From Bacillaceae bacterium (GTDB lineage: Bacteria > Bacillota > Bacilli > JACDOE01): 64,000 nucleotides of DNA. The translations under genes were made by a program, and so were the position numbers. The stretch lies in contig JACDOE010000012.1 in assembly GCA_017656255.1 (NCBI GenBank), forward strand, positions 29,731 to 93,730, read 5' to 3'. The notes under the pieces are model-generated. The model had not been told where the DNA came from. It was given only the letters and a program-made list of their open reading frames with translations, and made no database searches. Positions 35,415 to 44,411 of the stretch are shown piece after piece; positions within the stretch are counted from its first letter, which is position 1; every line of letters starts with the position of its first letter.

Positions 35415-36832
35415 AGCTCTGGGGCGGACGCTTTACGAAAGAAACCAACAAACTGGTAGATGAATATACAGCTTCCATCTATTTTGACCAAGAGCTGGCC
35501 GAGCAAGATATTCTGGGGAGCCTTGCCCATGTCAACATGCTGGGAAAATGCGGGATCCTCTCCGACAAAGATGTCCAGACCATCACCGGTGGATTGAAAA
35601 AAGTAGCGGAAAAAATCAGATCCGGTGAAGCGGCATTTTCCGTGTCCAATGAAGACATCCACATGAATATTGAAAAAATGTTGATCGATGAAATCGGTCC
35701 GGTGGGCGGAAAATTACACACCGGCCGCAGCCGCAATGATCAGGTGGCCCTGGATATGCACCTTTATCTGCGGGAAAAAGTGGTGGAGCTGGTCGGCCTC
35801 CTGATCAAACTGCAACAATCTTTTCTCAAACAGGCCAAAGAGAACCTGGATACCGTCCTCCCCGGCTACACCCATCTGCAACGGGCCCAGCCGGTCCTGT
35901 TTGCCCATCATATGATGGCCTATTACAACATGTTTGACCGTGACCTGGAACGATTGAAGGACGGCTGGAAACGGATCAATCAGATGCCTCTCGGGGCCGG
36001 GGCGCTTGCCGGTACAACGTTTCCCATCGACCGGGAATATGTCGCGGAACTGCTTCATTTTGACGGGGTCTATGAGAACAGCATGGATGCCGTCAGCGAT
36101 CGGGATTTTATCGTAGAATTTCTATCCCATGCATCGCTGATCATCACCCATCTGTCCCGCCTGTCGGAAGAGCTGGTGCTCTGGTCCAGCCAGGAGTTTT
36201 CTTTTGTGGAACTGGATGACTCCTTCTGTACCGGAAGCAGCATCATGCCCCAGAAGAAAAATCCCGACGTGGCGGAACTGGTCAGAGGAAAAACGGGGCG
36301 CGTTTACGGCAACCTGATCGGTCTTCTCACCGTGCTGAAAGGTCTGCCGCTGGCCTATAACAAGGATATGCAGGAAGACAAGGAAGGCATGTTTGATACC
36401 GTCAAAACGCTACACGGAGCCCTTTCCCTGTTTGCCCCGATGATTGAGACGATGAAAGTGAATCAAACGCAAATGAAAAATGCGGTCAGCCGCGATTTTT
36501 CCAATGCGACCGATCTCGCCGACTATCTGGTTAATAAAGGGATGCCGTTCCGGGAAGCCCATGAAGTCGTGGGCAAAACCGTTCTGTACTGTATCCAGCA
36601 CAACAAGTACCTGCAGGATTTGTCACTCGATGAATACCGCGAGTTTTCCAGTCTGTTTGATAATGATATTTATCAGGCGATTGCCATAGAAACCGTGGTT
36701 AATGCCCGGGATGTACAGGGGGGAACGGCCCGCAACCGGGTGGAAAAACAGATCCAACTTGCAGAACAGACCCTGATTCAGCATAATGAATGGTGGCAGG
36801 AACACAAACAGAAGATTGATGTGTCCCTGTAA
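35411..36832 (+). CDS. argH: Argininosuccinate lyase
   Basis: Last step of arginine synthesis: splits argininosuccinate to arginine and fumarate. 473 residues of the fumarase/aspartase superfamily. [20 protein letters not shown] start, [30 protein letters not shown] and the signature [20 protein letters not shown] carrying the catalytic Ser loop. Starts at ATGA inside the argG stop. Confidence 0.97.
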   Translation: MKLWGGRFTKETNKLVDEYTASIYFDQELAEQDILGSLAHVNMLGKCGILSDKDVQTITGGLKKVAEKIRSGEAAFSVSNEDIHMNIEKMLIDEIGPVGGKLHTGRSRNDQVALDMHLYLREKVVELVGLLIKLQQSFLKQAKENLDTVLPGYTHLQRAQPVLFAHHMMAYYNMFDRDLERLKDGWKRINQMPLGAGALAGTTFPIDREYVAELLHFDGVYENSMDAVSDRDFIVEFLSHASLIITHLSRLSEELVLWSSQEFSFVELDDSFCTGSSIMPQKKNPDVAELVRGKTGRVYGNLIGLLTVLKGLPLAYNKDMQEDKEGMFDTVKTLHGALSLFAPMIETMKVNQTQMKNAVSRDFSNATDLADYLVNKGMPFREAHEVVGKTVLYCIQHNKYLQDLSLDEYREFSSLFDNDIYQAIAIETVVNARDVQGGTARNRVEKQIQLAEQTLIQHNEWWQEHKQKIDVSL

Positions 36833-36860
36833 ATCTGGCAAAAAAGGAGTTAACACCTTC

Positions 36861-37289
36861 ATGAAAAAAGGAAAGATTGTTCTGGAAAACGGGGGCGAAA
36901 TCATCCTGGAATTTTTTGATCAGGATGCACCCAATACCGTAGCCAACTTTGAAAAGCTGGCCAATGAGGGTTTCTACAACGGTCTCACCTTCCACCGGGT
37001 GATTCCCGGGTTTGTGGCCCAGGGTGGATGCCCGCGGGGAGACGGCACCGGTGACGCCGGTTACACGATCAAATGTGAGATCAACCCCAACAAACACGAG
37101 CGCGGCGTGATTGCCATGGCCCATGCAGGTCGTGATACGGGAAGCTGCCAGTTCTATATTACGTTTGAACCGCAGCCACACCTGGATGGCATGCACACCG
37201 TATTTGGCCGCGTGATCGATGGTATGGAACATGTTGATGGCATTCAGCAGGGAGACAAAATGAAAGAAGTTACCGTCTGGGATGAATAA
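36861..37289 (+). CDS. ppiB: Peptidyl-prolyl cis-trans isomerase, cyclophilin type
   Basis: Cytoplasmic proline isomerase of 142 residues. Cyclophilin core: [52 protein letters not shown], then [44 protein letters not shown] at 36861 follows AAAAAGGAG; an upstream in-frame ATG at 36786 lies inside argH. Expressed at least partly with argGH, 28 bp upstream. Confidence 0.95.
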   Translation: MKKGKIVLENGGEIILEFFDQDAPNTVANFEKLANEGFYNGLTFHRVIPGFVAQGGCPRGDGTGDAGYTIKCEINPNKHERGVIAMAHAGRDTGSCQFYITFEPQPHLDGMHTVFGRVIDGMEHVDGIQQGDKMKEVTVWDE

Positions 37290-37300
37290 AATGGGATTAA

Positions 37301-37332
37301 AAAACGGTATCCAACTCGGATGCCGTTTTTTT
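37301..37332 (+). terminator. Terminator after ppiB
   Basis: AAAACGGTATCC-AACTC-GGATGCCGTTTT stem with one mismatched pair, then a T run. Confidence 0.88.
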
Positions 37333-37481
37333 GTTCAGGGATTCAGCCTGGGGCATTTAAATCCAGACACGTATTCCATAAAAATCAACAAAACGAAAAA
37401 GTATTTACAGAAAATTTAATAAGTTTATGATATAATAATCTCCAAAACAGAAACAGTCTCAGCCCTTATCCCTCAACGGTC

Positions 37482-37515
37482 TGTTACAAACATACCCGCG
37501 GGTATGTTTGTAACA
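37482..37515. repeat. 34-bp perfect palindrome
   Basis: Half-site TGTTACAAACATACCCG is followed at once by its exact reverse complement. It lies 7 bp past the stop of the minus-strand transporter gene in a convergent intergenic region. No T run follows on either strand, so it is not a typical terminator; an operator or processing site is possible. Confidence 0.9.
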
Positions 37516-37522
37516 TAACACC

Positions 37523-38920
37523 CTATAACAGAAGTAGTGCGATCAGCGTACCGGCACTCCCGTACAACAAAGAAAACCCGAGATTCCAGCCGGTGATCCG
37601 GTAAGGATTCACCCGCAGCAGTCCGCTCATCATCGTCACCGTTGAGTTGTAAGTACCGGATGCATCCGTTGCGACACTGGAAGTCAGCAGTACAATGGCC
37701 AGACTTAACGGATTAATCTCGGGGATCAGGGGCTGGACAAACATCCCGAACAGGCTGATATTGACCAGGGGATGAAAGCCGATGAACGTCAAAAACAGGG
37801 AAAGGAGTTGAATCAGGACGAAAAGAATAACAGGATGATCCGCCAGTTGTTGAAAAATCACGGACAACATGTCAAGTACACCGGTTTCCTGAATGACACG
37901 ATTAAAAAAACCGACCGACAAAAACAAAAGCATAAAATTGTGAAGTGTGGGGGTCTGTTTTTTCCACACCAGATAGCTGTATCGGATGTAAGCCTTGAAC
38001 CGATTTAAGAAGATGGACCAGACCATGGAAAAAGGGAGGATCATCATGGTGACCGCTGTAAAAAAATCCGTATTCAATTGACGGTGGACAAGCGTATTCA
38101 GCAAAATAAATGCCGTTAATACCCCGAGCAAAAAGCCTATTTTCAAATAAATCGTCTTGTGTACCTTCACCGCATTTTCAGTCTCATATGGAAGTTTGAA
38201 TTTCCTGTAACGCAGTATTCCTCTCGCCCACTCCCACAGCAAAAGGGTAGCCGACATCATCAAGATCCAGGGAAGAAGGGATAAATAGGAAACCTGTAAC
38301 ATATGGGTTAACAGCGCAATAAAAACTTCCACTGGACTCCAGACGGTTGCCAGTGCAAACCCCCTGAGAACAACCTGACTGACAAACTTTTTTCTGATTT
38401 CATCATGAACCTGTCTCAGATTTTTGTGAATCACTTCATAGATCAAAGGGATGGCGGCAAGAAACAGAAAAACCACCAGCACATAACTGACCAGCGAAAT
38501 GCGATAGTACAACTGGCCGAGATGGGAAACTCGCACTTTGAGAAGTTTATTGATCTGCTGGTTGTAGCGGCCGATTTTAATCACACTGTTCATGAATGGC
38601 AACATGTAAAGCAGTGCGAGCAGAAGCACCGTCGATGTCATAAAGTCAGGAATCGCTGTCCAGGAACCCTGATGATGCCAGAGCAACAAGAGGCCGGTGA
38701 GAAGAAATACCGTACTGATCACCTGGAAGAGACGATAGGAACCCCTGAACGATATCAGGAGTGAAATGACGGCTGTGAAACCCATCAACTCCCGGACAGA
38801 ATGCGAATCCGTAAAAATTGACAGGAAATAGAGTACGACCAGTATGGTATAGATCCAGATACGTGCTTGCTGTAAATGCCACATCATCATATAACCCGTC
38901 CCGTAACAGTTCTCATTCAA
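37523..38920 (-). CDS. Integral membrane protein, probable transporter
   Basis: 465 residues with about 12 hydrophobic segments. I do not recognise the family with certainty. The layout of two halves, and polar helix breaks such as LLTSSVATDASGTYNSTVTMM near the C-terminus and TFIGFHPLVNIS, resembles the ion-transporter (NhaC/ArsB/DctM-like) superfamily. The start is uncertain: ATG at 38920 has no site, while ATG codons around 38884-38890 follow GGGACGGG. Direct repeats in the upstream region may be operator sites. Monocistronic, convergent with ppiB. Confidence 0.75.
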   Translation of the reverse strand: MNENCYGTGYMMMWHLQQARIWIYTILVVLYFLSIFTDSHSVRELMGFTAVISLLISFRGSYRLFQVISTVFLLTGLLLLWHHQGSWTAIPDFMTSTVLLLALLYMLPFMNSVIKIGRYNQQINKLLKVRVSHLGQLYYRISLVSYVLVVFLFLAAIPLIYEVIHKNLRQVHDEIRKKFVSQVVLRGFALATVWSPVEVFIALLTHMLQVSYLSLLPWILMMSATLLLWEWARGILRYRKFKLPYETENAVKVHKTIYLKIGFLLGVLTAFILLNTLVHRQLNTDFFTAVTMMILPFSMVWSIFLNRFKAYIRYSYLVWKKQTPTLHNFMLLFLSVGFFNRVIQETGVLDMLSVIFQQLADHPVILFVLIQLLSLFLTFIGFHPLVNISLFGMFVQPLIPEINPLSLAIVLLTSSVATDASGTYNSTVTMMSGLLRVNPYRITGWNLGFSLLYGSAGTLIALLLL

Positions 38921-39374
38921 CTATTTTTACTTCCATATCACACGTTTCGATTCCTTTAAAGTTACCGGGTTATAAAAAAATACAGAATTTTATAAAAAAT
39001 GATTGAATTTTATAGAAAAATATGACATAATAAATCAAAAATTGGGGTCGACAAAAATAGAAATCATCTTCCATCGAAGGTCGCAATAAATCGAAAAAAT
39101 CATCCGCCCAAATACCTGATATTTTTGTTTTTATCAGCCTTAAGTCCTATGAAAAAATAGCAAAAATAGAACCAAAGACCCATGACAACCCGTCGAATAT
39201 TGGTATATAATGACACATAATTTATGAACCTTCCATCGTCACAGTGATCTCGCCTCCCACATCGTTCTTCATGACTGTGACTCGTGTCGAATGTGACTTT
39301 TGACTCAGGATATGAGACCTTCTTTAAAACCTTCGTTTTTAATGGCTTGTGGGAATAGAAGGGAGGGAAGCTTT
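38921..39374. other. Divergent intergenic region, transporter and Spo0E-like gene
   Basis: No gene seen. AT-rich. Contains a direct repeat GAATTTTATA(A/G)AAAA at 38985 and 39005 (20-bp period), a plus-strand promoter (39182-39211), and an inverted repeat GTCACAGT (39238-39245)/ACTGTGAC (39274-39281) in the leader of the Spo0E-like gene. Confidence 0.6.
39182..39211 (+). promoter_or_regulatory. Sigma-A-like promoter for Spo0E-like gene
   Basis: ATGACA (39182-39187), 18-bp spacer, TATAAT (39206-39211). Confidence 0.55.
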
Positions 39375-39551
39375 TTGGCTGCTAAGAGTATAGCTCTGGA
39401 GCGGGTGCTCGAAGAGATCGATTATCTGAAACGTTACATGCATAGACTCAGCCTTCAGGTAGATAGTCTTACGCATCCGTTGCTGGTGGAGGTCAGCCAG
39501 ATGCTGGACAAAAAGTTGAATCAACATCAACGTTTAACCAGTCAGCGTTGA
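39375..39551 (+). CDS. Spo0E-like sporulation phosphatase
   Basis: Small aspartyl-phosphate phosphatase family protein of about 58 residues; members dephosphorylate Spo0A~P and delay sporulation. Two-helix hairpin: ALERVLEEIDYLKRYMHRLSLQ and LLVEVSQMLDKKLNQHQRL; the SQxLD motif (here SQMLD) is diagnostic. The start is TTG at 39375, 7 nt after AAGGGAGGG; a longer frame from 39300 has no site. Last Tyr of the usual SQxLDxxIxxY is His here (NQHQ). Confidence 0.8.
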   Translation: MAAKSIALERVLEEIDYLKRYMHRLSLQVDSLTHPLLVEVSQMLDKKLNQHQRLTSQR

Positions 39552-39631
39552 CGAATTTCTCTGAAAGCTTGTCACCCGTTAAATCAGATATGAGAGTTAG
39601 CTATTATAATCTTATAATATATGATTGTACC

Positions 39632-39665
39632 ATCGCTTTTCTTTGAACAGAAAAGCGATTTTTTT
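39632..39665 (+). terminator. Terminator after Spo0E-like gene
   Basis: ATCGCTTTTC-TTTGAACA-GAAAAGCGAT stem followed by TTTTTTG. Confidence 0.93.
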
Positions 39666-39718
39666 GTTATGATATAAGATAAGTTCAAATGAAATTGTAT
39701 GGAATGGGGAGGGTCTGA

Positions 39719-41167
39719 TTGAACAAAAAGGGTAGCGGACATAACCTGACAATGTTGACTGATTTCTACGAATTGACCATGATCTCATCGGATGATATAA
39801 ATCCCGACCAGGAAGTCGTGTTCGACCTGTATTATCGAAAAGCACCCTGCGGGGGGCAGTTTGCGATAGCCGCCGGGCTGGAACAGGCCATCGACTATTT
39901 GCAGAATCTCACCTTTACCGAGGAAGATCTCGCTTATTTAAAACAGGTCGGCGATTTTGACGATGCTTTTCTGGAACGGTTACGCCACTTCACATTCACC
40001 TGTGATGTCTATGCTGTTCCCGAAGGCACCATCGTTTTTCCGGGGGAACCGCTCATGCGCGTTCAGGGCCCCTGGTTTCAGGCACAGTTTGTTGAAACCG
40101 CCCTGTTGCTTTTGTTGAATCACCAGACATTGATTGCCACCAAATCCTATCGCATCACGCATGCGGCAAAAGGGGATGTGGTGCTGGAATTTGGAACACG
40201 GCGTGCCCAGGGGGCGGATGCGGCTCTGTACGGAACACGGGCCAGTTATATCGGGGGATGCCATGGGACGGCCAATGTCATGGCCGGAAAATTATTTGAT
40301 ATCCCGGTCAGGGGGACGCATTCCCATTCATGGGTACAGCGGCAGAAGACCGAACTGGACGCTTTCCGGCTCTATGCAGACAAACACCCTGATAATTGCA
40401 TTCTGCTTGTTGACACTTATGATGTGATTCACAGTGGCATTCCCAATGCCATCAAGGTGGGGCTGGAACTGAAACAAAAAGGGTACACCTTGAGAGGTAT
40501 CCGGATTGATTCCGGAGATCTGGCCTATCTGTCCAAACAGGCCCGGAAAATGCTGGATGAAGCCGGATTAACGGAAACGAAAATTGTGGCTTCCAGCGAT
40601 CTGGATGAATACCTGATCCGTGATCTGAAGGCTCAGGGAGCAGCCATTGATATGTGGGGCGTGGGCACCAACCTGATTACCTCCCATGATTGCCCATCGC
40701 TTGGAGGCGTCTACAAAATCAGTGCGATCAGGGATCAGGGGGAATGGATCCCCAAAATCAAGGTTTCGGAAAATCCCAAAAAGATCACCAACCCCGGAGT
40801 GAAAAAAGTCGTACGCCTTCATGACCGGGAAACGAACCGGGCTCTGGTTGACCTGATTATGCTGGAACACGAGACGATTGACGAATCCAAACCACTGGAA
40901 GTCTTTGATCCGGTCGATACCTGGAAAAGAAAAGTGGTGCAAAATTTTAAAGTGAGAGAATTGCTCCAGCCCGTTTTCAAAAAAGGAAAGCTGGTCTACG
41001 ACCTGCCGAGCCTGGAACAGATACGCGACCGGGTCAAAAAAGAACTGCAGGCTTTTTCCGAAGAACAGAAGCGGTTGACCTATCCGCATAAATATCACGT
41101 TGATCTATCAGAAGAATTATGGCATCTGAAACAAAAGATGATTCGTGAGGCCCGTTCCCCGAAGTAG
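39719..41167 (+). CDS. pncB: Nicotinate phosphoribosyltransferase
   Basis: NAD salvage: nicotinate plus PRPP to nicotinate mononucleotide. 482 residues. TTG start follows GGGGAGGG. LTDFYELTMISS at the N-terminus, EFGTRRAQGADAALYGTRASYIGGCHGTAN, RGTHSHSWVQ (phosphohistidine region) and IRIDSGDLAYLSKQARKMLDEAG, then GVGTNLITS. Monocistronic, terminators on both sides. Confidence 0.96.
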   Translation: MNKKGSGHNLTMLTDFYELTMISSDDINPDQEVVFDLYYRKAPCGGQFAIAAGLEQAIDYLQNLTFTEEDLAYLKQVGDFDDAFLERLRHFTFTCDVYAVPEGTIVFPGEPLMRVQGPWFQAQFVETALLLLLNHQTLIATKSYRITHAAKGDVVLEFGTRRAQGADAALYGTRASYIGGCHGTANVMAGKLFDIPVRGTHSHSWVQRQKTELDAFRLYADKHPDNCILLVDTYDVIHSGIPNAIKVGLELKQKGYTLRGIRIDSGDLAYLSKQARKMLDEAGLTETKIVASSDLDEYLIRDLKAQGAAIDMWGVGTNLITSHDCPSLGGVYKISAIRDQGEWIPKIKVSENPKKITNPGVKKVVRLHDRETNRALVDLIMLEHETIDESKPLEVFDPVDTWKRKVVQNFKVRELLQPVFKKGKLVYDLPSLEQIRDRVKKELQAFSEEQKRLTYPHKYHVDLSEELWHLKQKMIREARSPK

Positions 41168-41230
41168 AAAATTGAAAATCGTTTGCCCTGTAAAATAGCA
41201 TAAACAGAATTCATTCATCTGTGTGATGTC

Positions 41231-41256
41231 AGCCCGCCGTTGCAGGCGGGTTTTTC
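41231..41256 (+). terminator. Terminator after pncB
   Basis: AGCCCGCC-GTTGCA-GGCGGG stem followed by TTTTTC. Confidence 0.9.
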
Positions 41257-41501
41257 ATTTGCCTCTCAACAACCAGGATCCGGGACAGAAACCGGAGACG
41301 CTGGCGAAAGTGAGATTTTCTTAACAGAATATGTAGAAAGTGGAACGGATAAATGTCATTTCCGGGGAAATAAAGAGCAGGAATTTACTTGTTCGTGTCG
41401 AAGAAAAGGGATGTACGCAAAAATTGTTGTTGAAACATACAGTCCCATGTACATAAATTGGACAGGCTTCATGACAAAACCATCTGGACAGGGTGATATC
41501 A
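41257..41501 (+). other. Intergenic region before ftsE
   Basis: No credible gene; a 113-codon open frame here overlaps ftsE and lacks a ribosome site. TTGAAA (41433 region) followed at 17 bp by ATAAAT upstream of ftsE is only a weak promoter candidate. Confidence 0.5.
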
Positions 41502-42188
41502 TTGATCGAAATGCAGGACGTATGGAAAACGTATCCCAATGGTTCGACAGCACTGCAGGGTGTGAGTGTGAAAATAGATAAAGGTGAATTCGTCTATGTC
41601 GTAGGGCCCAGCGGAGCAGGAAAATCGACATTTATCAAACTCATGTATCGCGAAGAAAAACCGACAAAAGGCAAAATCTTTTTAAATGGATTTTCTGTTG
41701 AAAAAATGAAGGAGAAACAGATACCGCGGCTGCGCCGAAGCATCGGGGTTGTCTTTCAGGATTTCAAGTTGCTGCCCCGTCTGACGGTTTATGAGAATGT
41801 CGCGTTTGCCATGGAAGTGATTGAAACACCGAAAAGGAACATTAAACCTCGAGTGATGGAAGTGCTGGAACTGGTGAAGTTAAAACATAAAGTCCGCAGT
41901 TTTCCCGACCAACTGTCCGGGGGGGAACAGCAGCGCGTGGCCCTGGCCAGGGCACTGGTCAACAATCCCAGTATCGTGATTGCGGACGAGCCCACCGGGA
42001 ACCTAGACCCGGACACATCGTGGGAGATCATGGACATCTTTGAACAGATCAACACGCGGGGAACAACGGTGGTCATGGCCACCCATAACCGTGAAATCGT
42101 GGACACCATGAGAAAACGGGTTATTGCCATTGAAAACGGCAGAATCGCCCGGGATCAGGAAAGAGGGGAATACGGTTATGAAGATTAG
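41502..42188 (+). CDS. ftsE: Cell division ATP-binding protein FtsE
   Basis: ATPase of the FtsEX complex, which in Bacilli activates cell-wall hydrolases rather than moving a solute. 228 residues: Walker A GPSGAGKST, Q-loop FQDFKLL, signature LSGGEQQR, Walker B VIADEPTGNLD. TTG at 41502 (LIEMQDVWKTYPNG) is 6 nt after GGGTG and matches the usual FtsE start; GTG at 41493 lies in the site. Overlaps ftsX by 11 bp. Confidence 0.96.
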   Translation: MIEMQDVWKTYPNGSTALQGVSVKIDKGEFVYVVGPSGAGKSTFIKLMYREEKPTKGKIFLNGFSVEKMKEKQIPRLRRSIGVVFQDFKLLPRLTVYENVAFAMEVIETPKRNIKPRVMEVLELVKLKHKVRSFPDQLSGGEQQRVALARALVNNPSIVIADEPTGNLDPDTSWEIMDIFEQINTRGTTVVMATHNREIVDTMRKRVIAIENGRIARDQERGEYGYED

Positions 42189-43071
42189 AACAGTGGGACG
42201 GCATATTCGCCAGGGTTTTTTAAATCTTTCCCGAAACGGCTGGATGACATTTGCATCGGTCAGTGCCGTTTCCATTACCCTGTTGATCCTCGGCGTTTTT
42301 CTTTTACTTGCACTCAATGTCAACCATCTGGCAGATGTCGTTGAAAACCAGGTTGAAATACGGGCGTTCCTGGATCTCACGGCAGACAGCGAAGACATTG
42401 AGAATGTTGAGAAGGAACTGGAACAGATACTGGGCGTTGAATCATACACCTTCGTCAGTAAAGATGAAGGCCTGAGTGAATTTAGAGAAGGGTTTCCGGA
42501 ACAGGATCAGGATTTGCTCGAAGGACTGGAAGAAGAAAACCCGCTGCCCGATTCATTTGTGATCAAGGCGGTCGACCCGCAGAAAACCGGGGAAGTCGCT
42601 GAAAAGGTTCTGAAACTGCCGCATGTTTACGATGTCACCTATGGCAAGGAAACGGTAGAAAAATTATTTAAAGTGACCAATACCATCCGGAATTTCGGAC
42701 TGGTGTTTATCATCGGACTGACATTCACCGCCCTGTTTCTGATTTCAAACACGATTCGACTCACCATTATGGCGAGAGGGAAGGAAATTGAGATTATGAA
42801 ACTGGTGGGAGCGACCAGAGGATTTATCCGCGGGCCATTTTTTGTAGAGGGCCTGCTGATGGGGCTGATCGGCTCGATTATTCCGATTATCCTGTTGCTT
42901 GTCGGCTATTATTTCCTATTCAGTTACGTCACCTCGGAGTTCCTGATATTGAATGTCATGTTGCCGCTTTATCCGCTGGCTTTACAGATTGCCGGCATCC
43001 TTCTGGGAATCGGCGCGTTTATCGGAATCTGGGGGAGTATGATGTCGGTTCGCAAGTTTCTCAAAATCTGA
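42178..43071 (+). CDS. ftsX: Cell division protein FtsX
   Basis: Membrane partner of FtsE, 297 residues, four membrane segments: one after GRHIRQGFLNLSRNGWMTF, a large extracellular loop (about residues 50-165), then three near the C-terminus. Signature MARGKEIEIMKLVGATRGFIRGPFFVEGLLMG. The complex controls peptidoglycan hydrolases; the next gene encodes a secreted coiled-coil M23 protein of the type that FtsEX regulates. Confidence 0.96.
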   Translation: MKIRTVGRHIRQGFLNLSRNGWMTFASVSAVSITLLILGVFLLLALNVNHLADVVENQVEIRAFLDLTADSEDIENVEKELEQILGVESYTFVSKDEGLSEFREGFPEQDQDLLEGLEEENPLPDSFVIKAVDPQKTGEVAEKVLKLPHVYDVTYGKETVEKLFKVTNTIRNFGLVFIIGLTFTALFLISNTIRLTIMARGKEIEIMKLVGATRGFIRGPFFVEGLLMGLIGSIIPIILLLVGYYFLFSYVTSEFLILNVMLPLYPLALQIAGILLGIGAFIGIWGSMMSVRKFLKI

Positions 43072-43128
43072 CAGAAACGACATCGCAAACAGAATCAGAA
43101 TCCGTCGAAAATGAGGAGGGGGTACCGG

Positions 43129-44307
43129 ATGTTGCGTCATATTCTTGTCTTTGCGTTGAGCGCTGTACTCATCCTGACGATCATATTGCCCGGCTTTACG
43201 GATGCCAACAGTCGGCTGGACGAGCTGACCCGTCGTATTGAAGAACTGAAAAAACAGGAAGCGGCACAAAGAGCCAAAATGCGTGAGGTCGAGAATCAGA
43301 TTGCGCAGATCGAAAACCAGCAGGCCCAGATTCGTGAGGATCTGATGGCGATCGACCTCAAAATGAACGAAACCCAGGAAAAAATCAATGAATTGAACAA
43401 AGAGATTGATAAAACCACAAAGGAAGCGGAACAAACGGCGAAGGAACTGGAACAGGCCGAAATGCGGGTGGCAGAACGGGATCAATTGTTGAAAACCCGT
43501 GTTCGGGCCATGTATGAAGCGGGGGATGTCTCCTACCTGGAAGTGTTGCTGGGATCCCGAAGCTTCGGTGATTTCCTGCAGCGTTTGCGTGTGATTAAAC
43601 TGATTGTCGATCAGGATCGAAAAATACTGGAAGATAATAAGCGGGACCGGGATTTAATCGCCCAGAAGAAACAGGAAATCGAAGCGTATCTCGACGAACT
43701 GCAAACGATGTTTGCCGAGGCGGAAGCGTTGAAAGTCCAGTATGAAAAACAGAAAAAAGAGCGGCTGGTCGTCATGGCCGAATTGCAGGAAAAAGAAGGG
43801 GAACTTGAAGAAACCCTGCACCAGTATGATCAGATGGTCATGAAACTGGCAGAGGAACAGGAGAAATTGATCCAGGAAAAGAACAGCATCATGTTTGATA
43901 TGGAATTTGACGGCGTATTTGCCTGGCCGGTTCCTGCCAGTCATCGCATCACCTCCGAGTTCGGCTACCGGAAAGATCCGTTTACAGGAAAAACATCCGG
44001 TCATAACGGGATGGATATCGGTGCCCCCACCGGCACCACCATTGTGGCAGCTGCAGACGGTTATGTTGTGGTGGCAGGCTATGTGCGCGGATTTGGAAAT
44101 ACCGTCATCATCAACCACGGAAACAATGTTCGCACCCTCTATGGTCATATTCGAAATGGTGGTATAATGGTGAAGGTAGGTCAGAAAGTAAAGAAAGGCC
44201 AGAAGATTGCGGAAGTCGGATCAACCGGAAGATCCACAGGGCCCCATCTGCATTTCGGTGTATATGAAAACGGCCAGGCGGTCAATCCCCGCAAGTATCT
44301 GCAGTAA
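43129..44307 (+). CDS. Secreted coiled-coil M23 (LytM) peptidase, EnvC/PcsB-like
   Basis: Cell-wall hydrolase of 392 residues. Signal peptide (MLRHILVFALSAVLILTIIL, cleavage near ANS), long coiled coil (about 30-250, repeated Glu/Lys/Gln heptads) and C-terminal LytM domain with zinc ligands in HNGMDIGAPTGTTI (H..D) and HLHFGV (HxH). Such proteins are regulated by FtsEX through the coiled coil, and ftsE-ftsX directly precede. ATG at 43129 follows GAGGAGGGGG. Corresponds to the peptidase next to ftsX in B. subtilis. Confidence 0.92.
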   Translation: MLRHILVFALSAVLILTIILPGFTDANSRLDELTRRIEELKKQEAAQRAKMREVENQIAQIENQQAQIREDLMAIDLKMNETQEKINELNKEIDKTTKEAEQTAKELEQAEMRVAERDQLLKTRVRAMYEAGDVSYLEVLLGSRSFGDFLQRLRVIKLIVDQDRKILEDNKRDRDLIAQKKQEIEAYLDELQTMFAEAEALKVQYEKQKKERLVVMAELQEKEGELEETLHQYDQMVMKLAEEQEKLIQEKNSIMFDMEFDGVFAWPVPASHRITSEFGYRKDPFTGKTSGHNGMDIGAPTGTTIVAAADGYVVVAGYVRGFGNTVIINHGNNVRTLYGHIRNGGIMVKVGQKVKKGQKIAEVGSTGRSTGPHLHFGVYENGQAVNPRKYLQ

Positions 44308-44411
44308 GCAATTATTTTCCATGTAAAAGGGGAATGAACTTGTACAGGCTCATCATATACTAATGGGGCAAGTCATATTGAACGCGGAGGTTAGGTGGTG
44401 ATGGTAGTCTC

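Noticed and set aside
41240..41581. 113-codon plus frame upstream of ftsE
   Set aside because: Begins after the pncB terminator without a ribosome site and overlaps ftsE; Cys/Gly/Glu composition is unlike a known protein.
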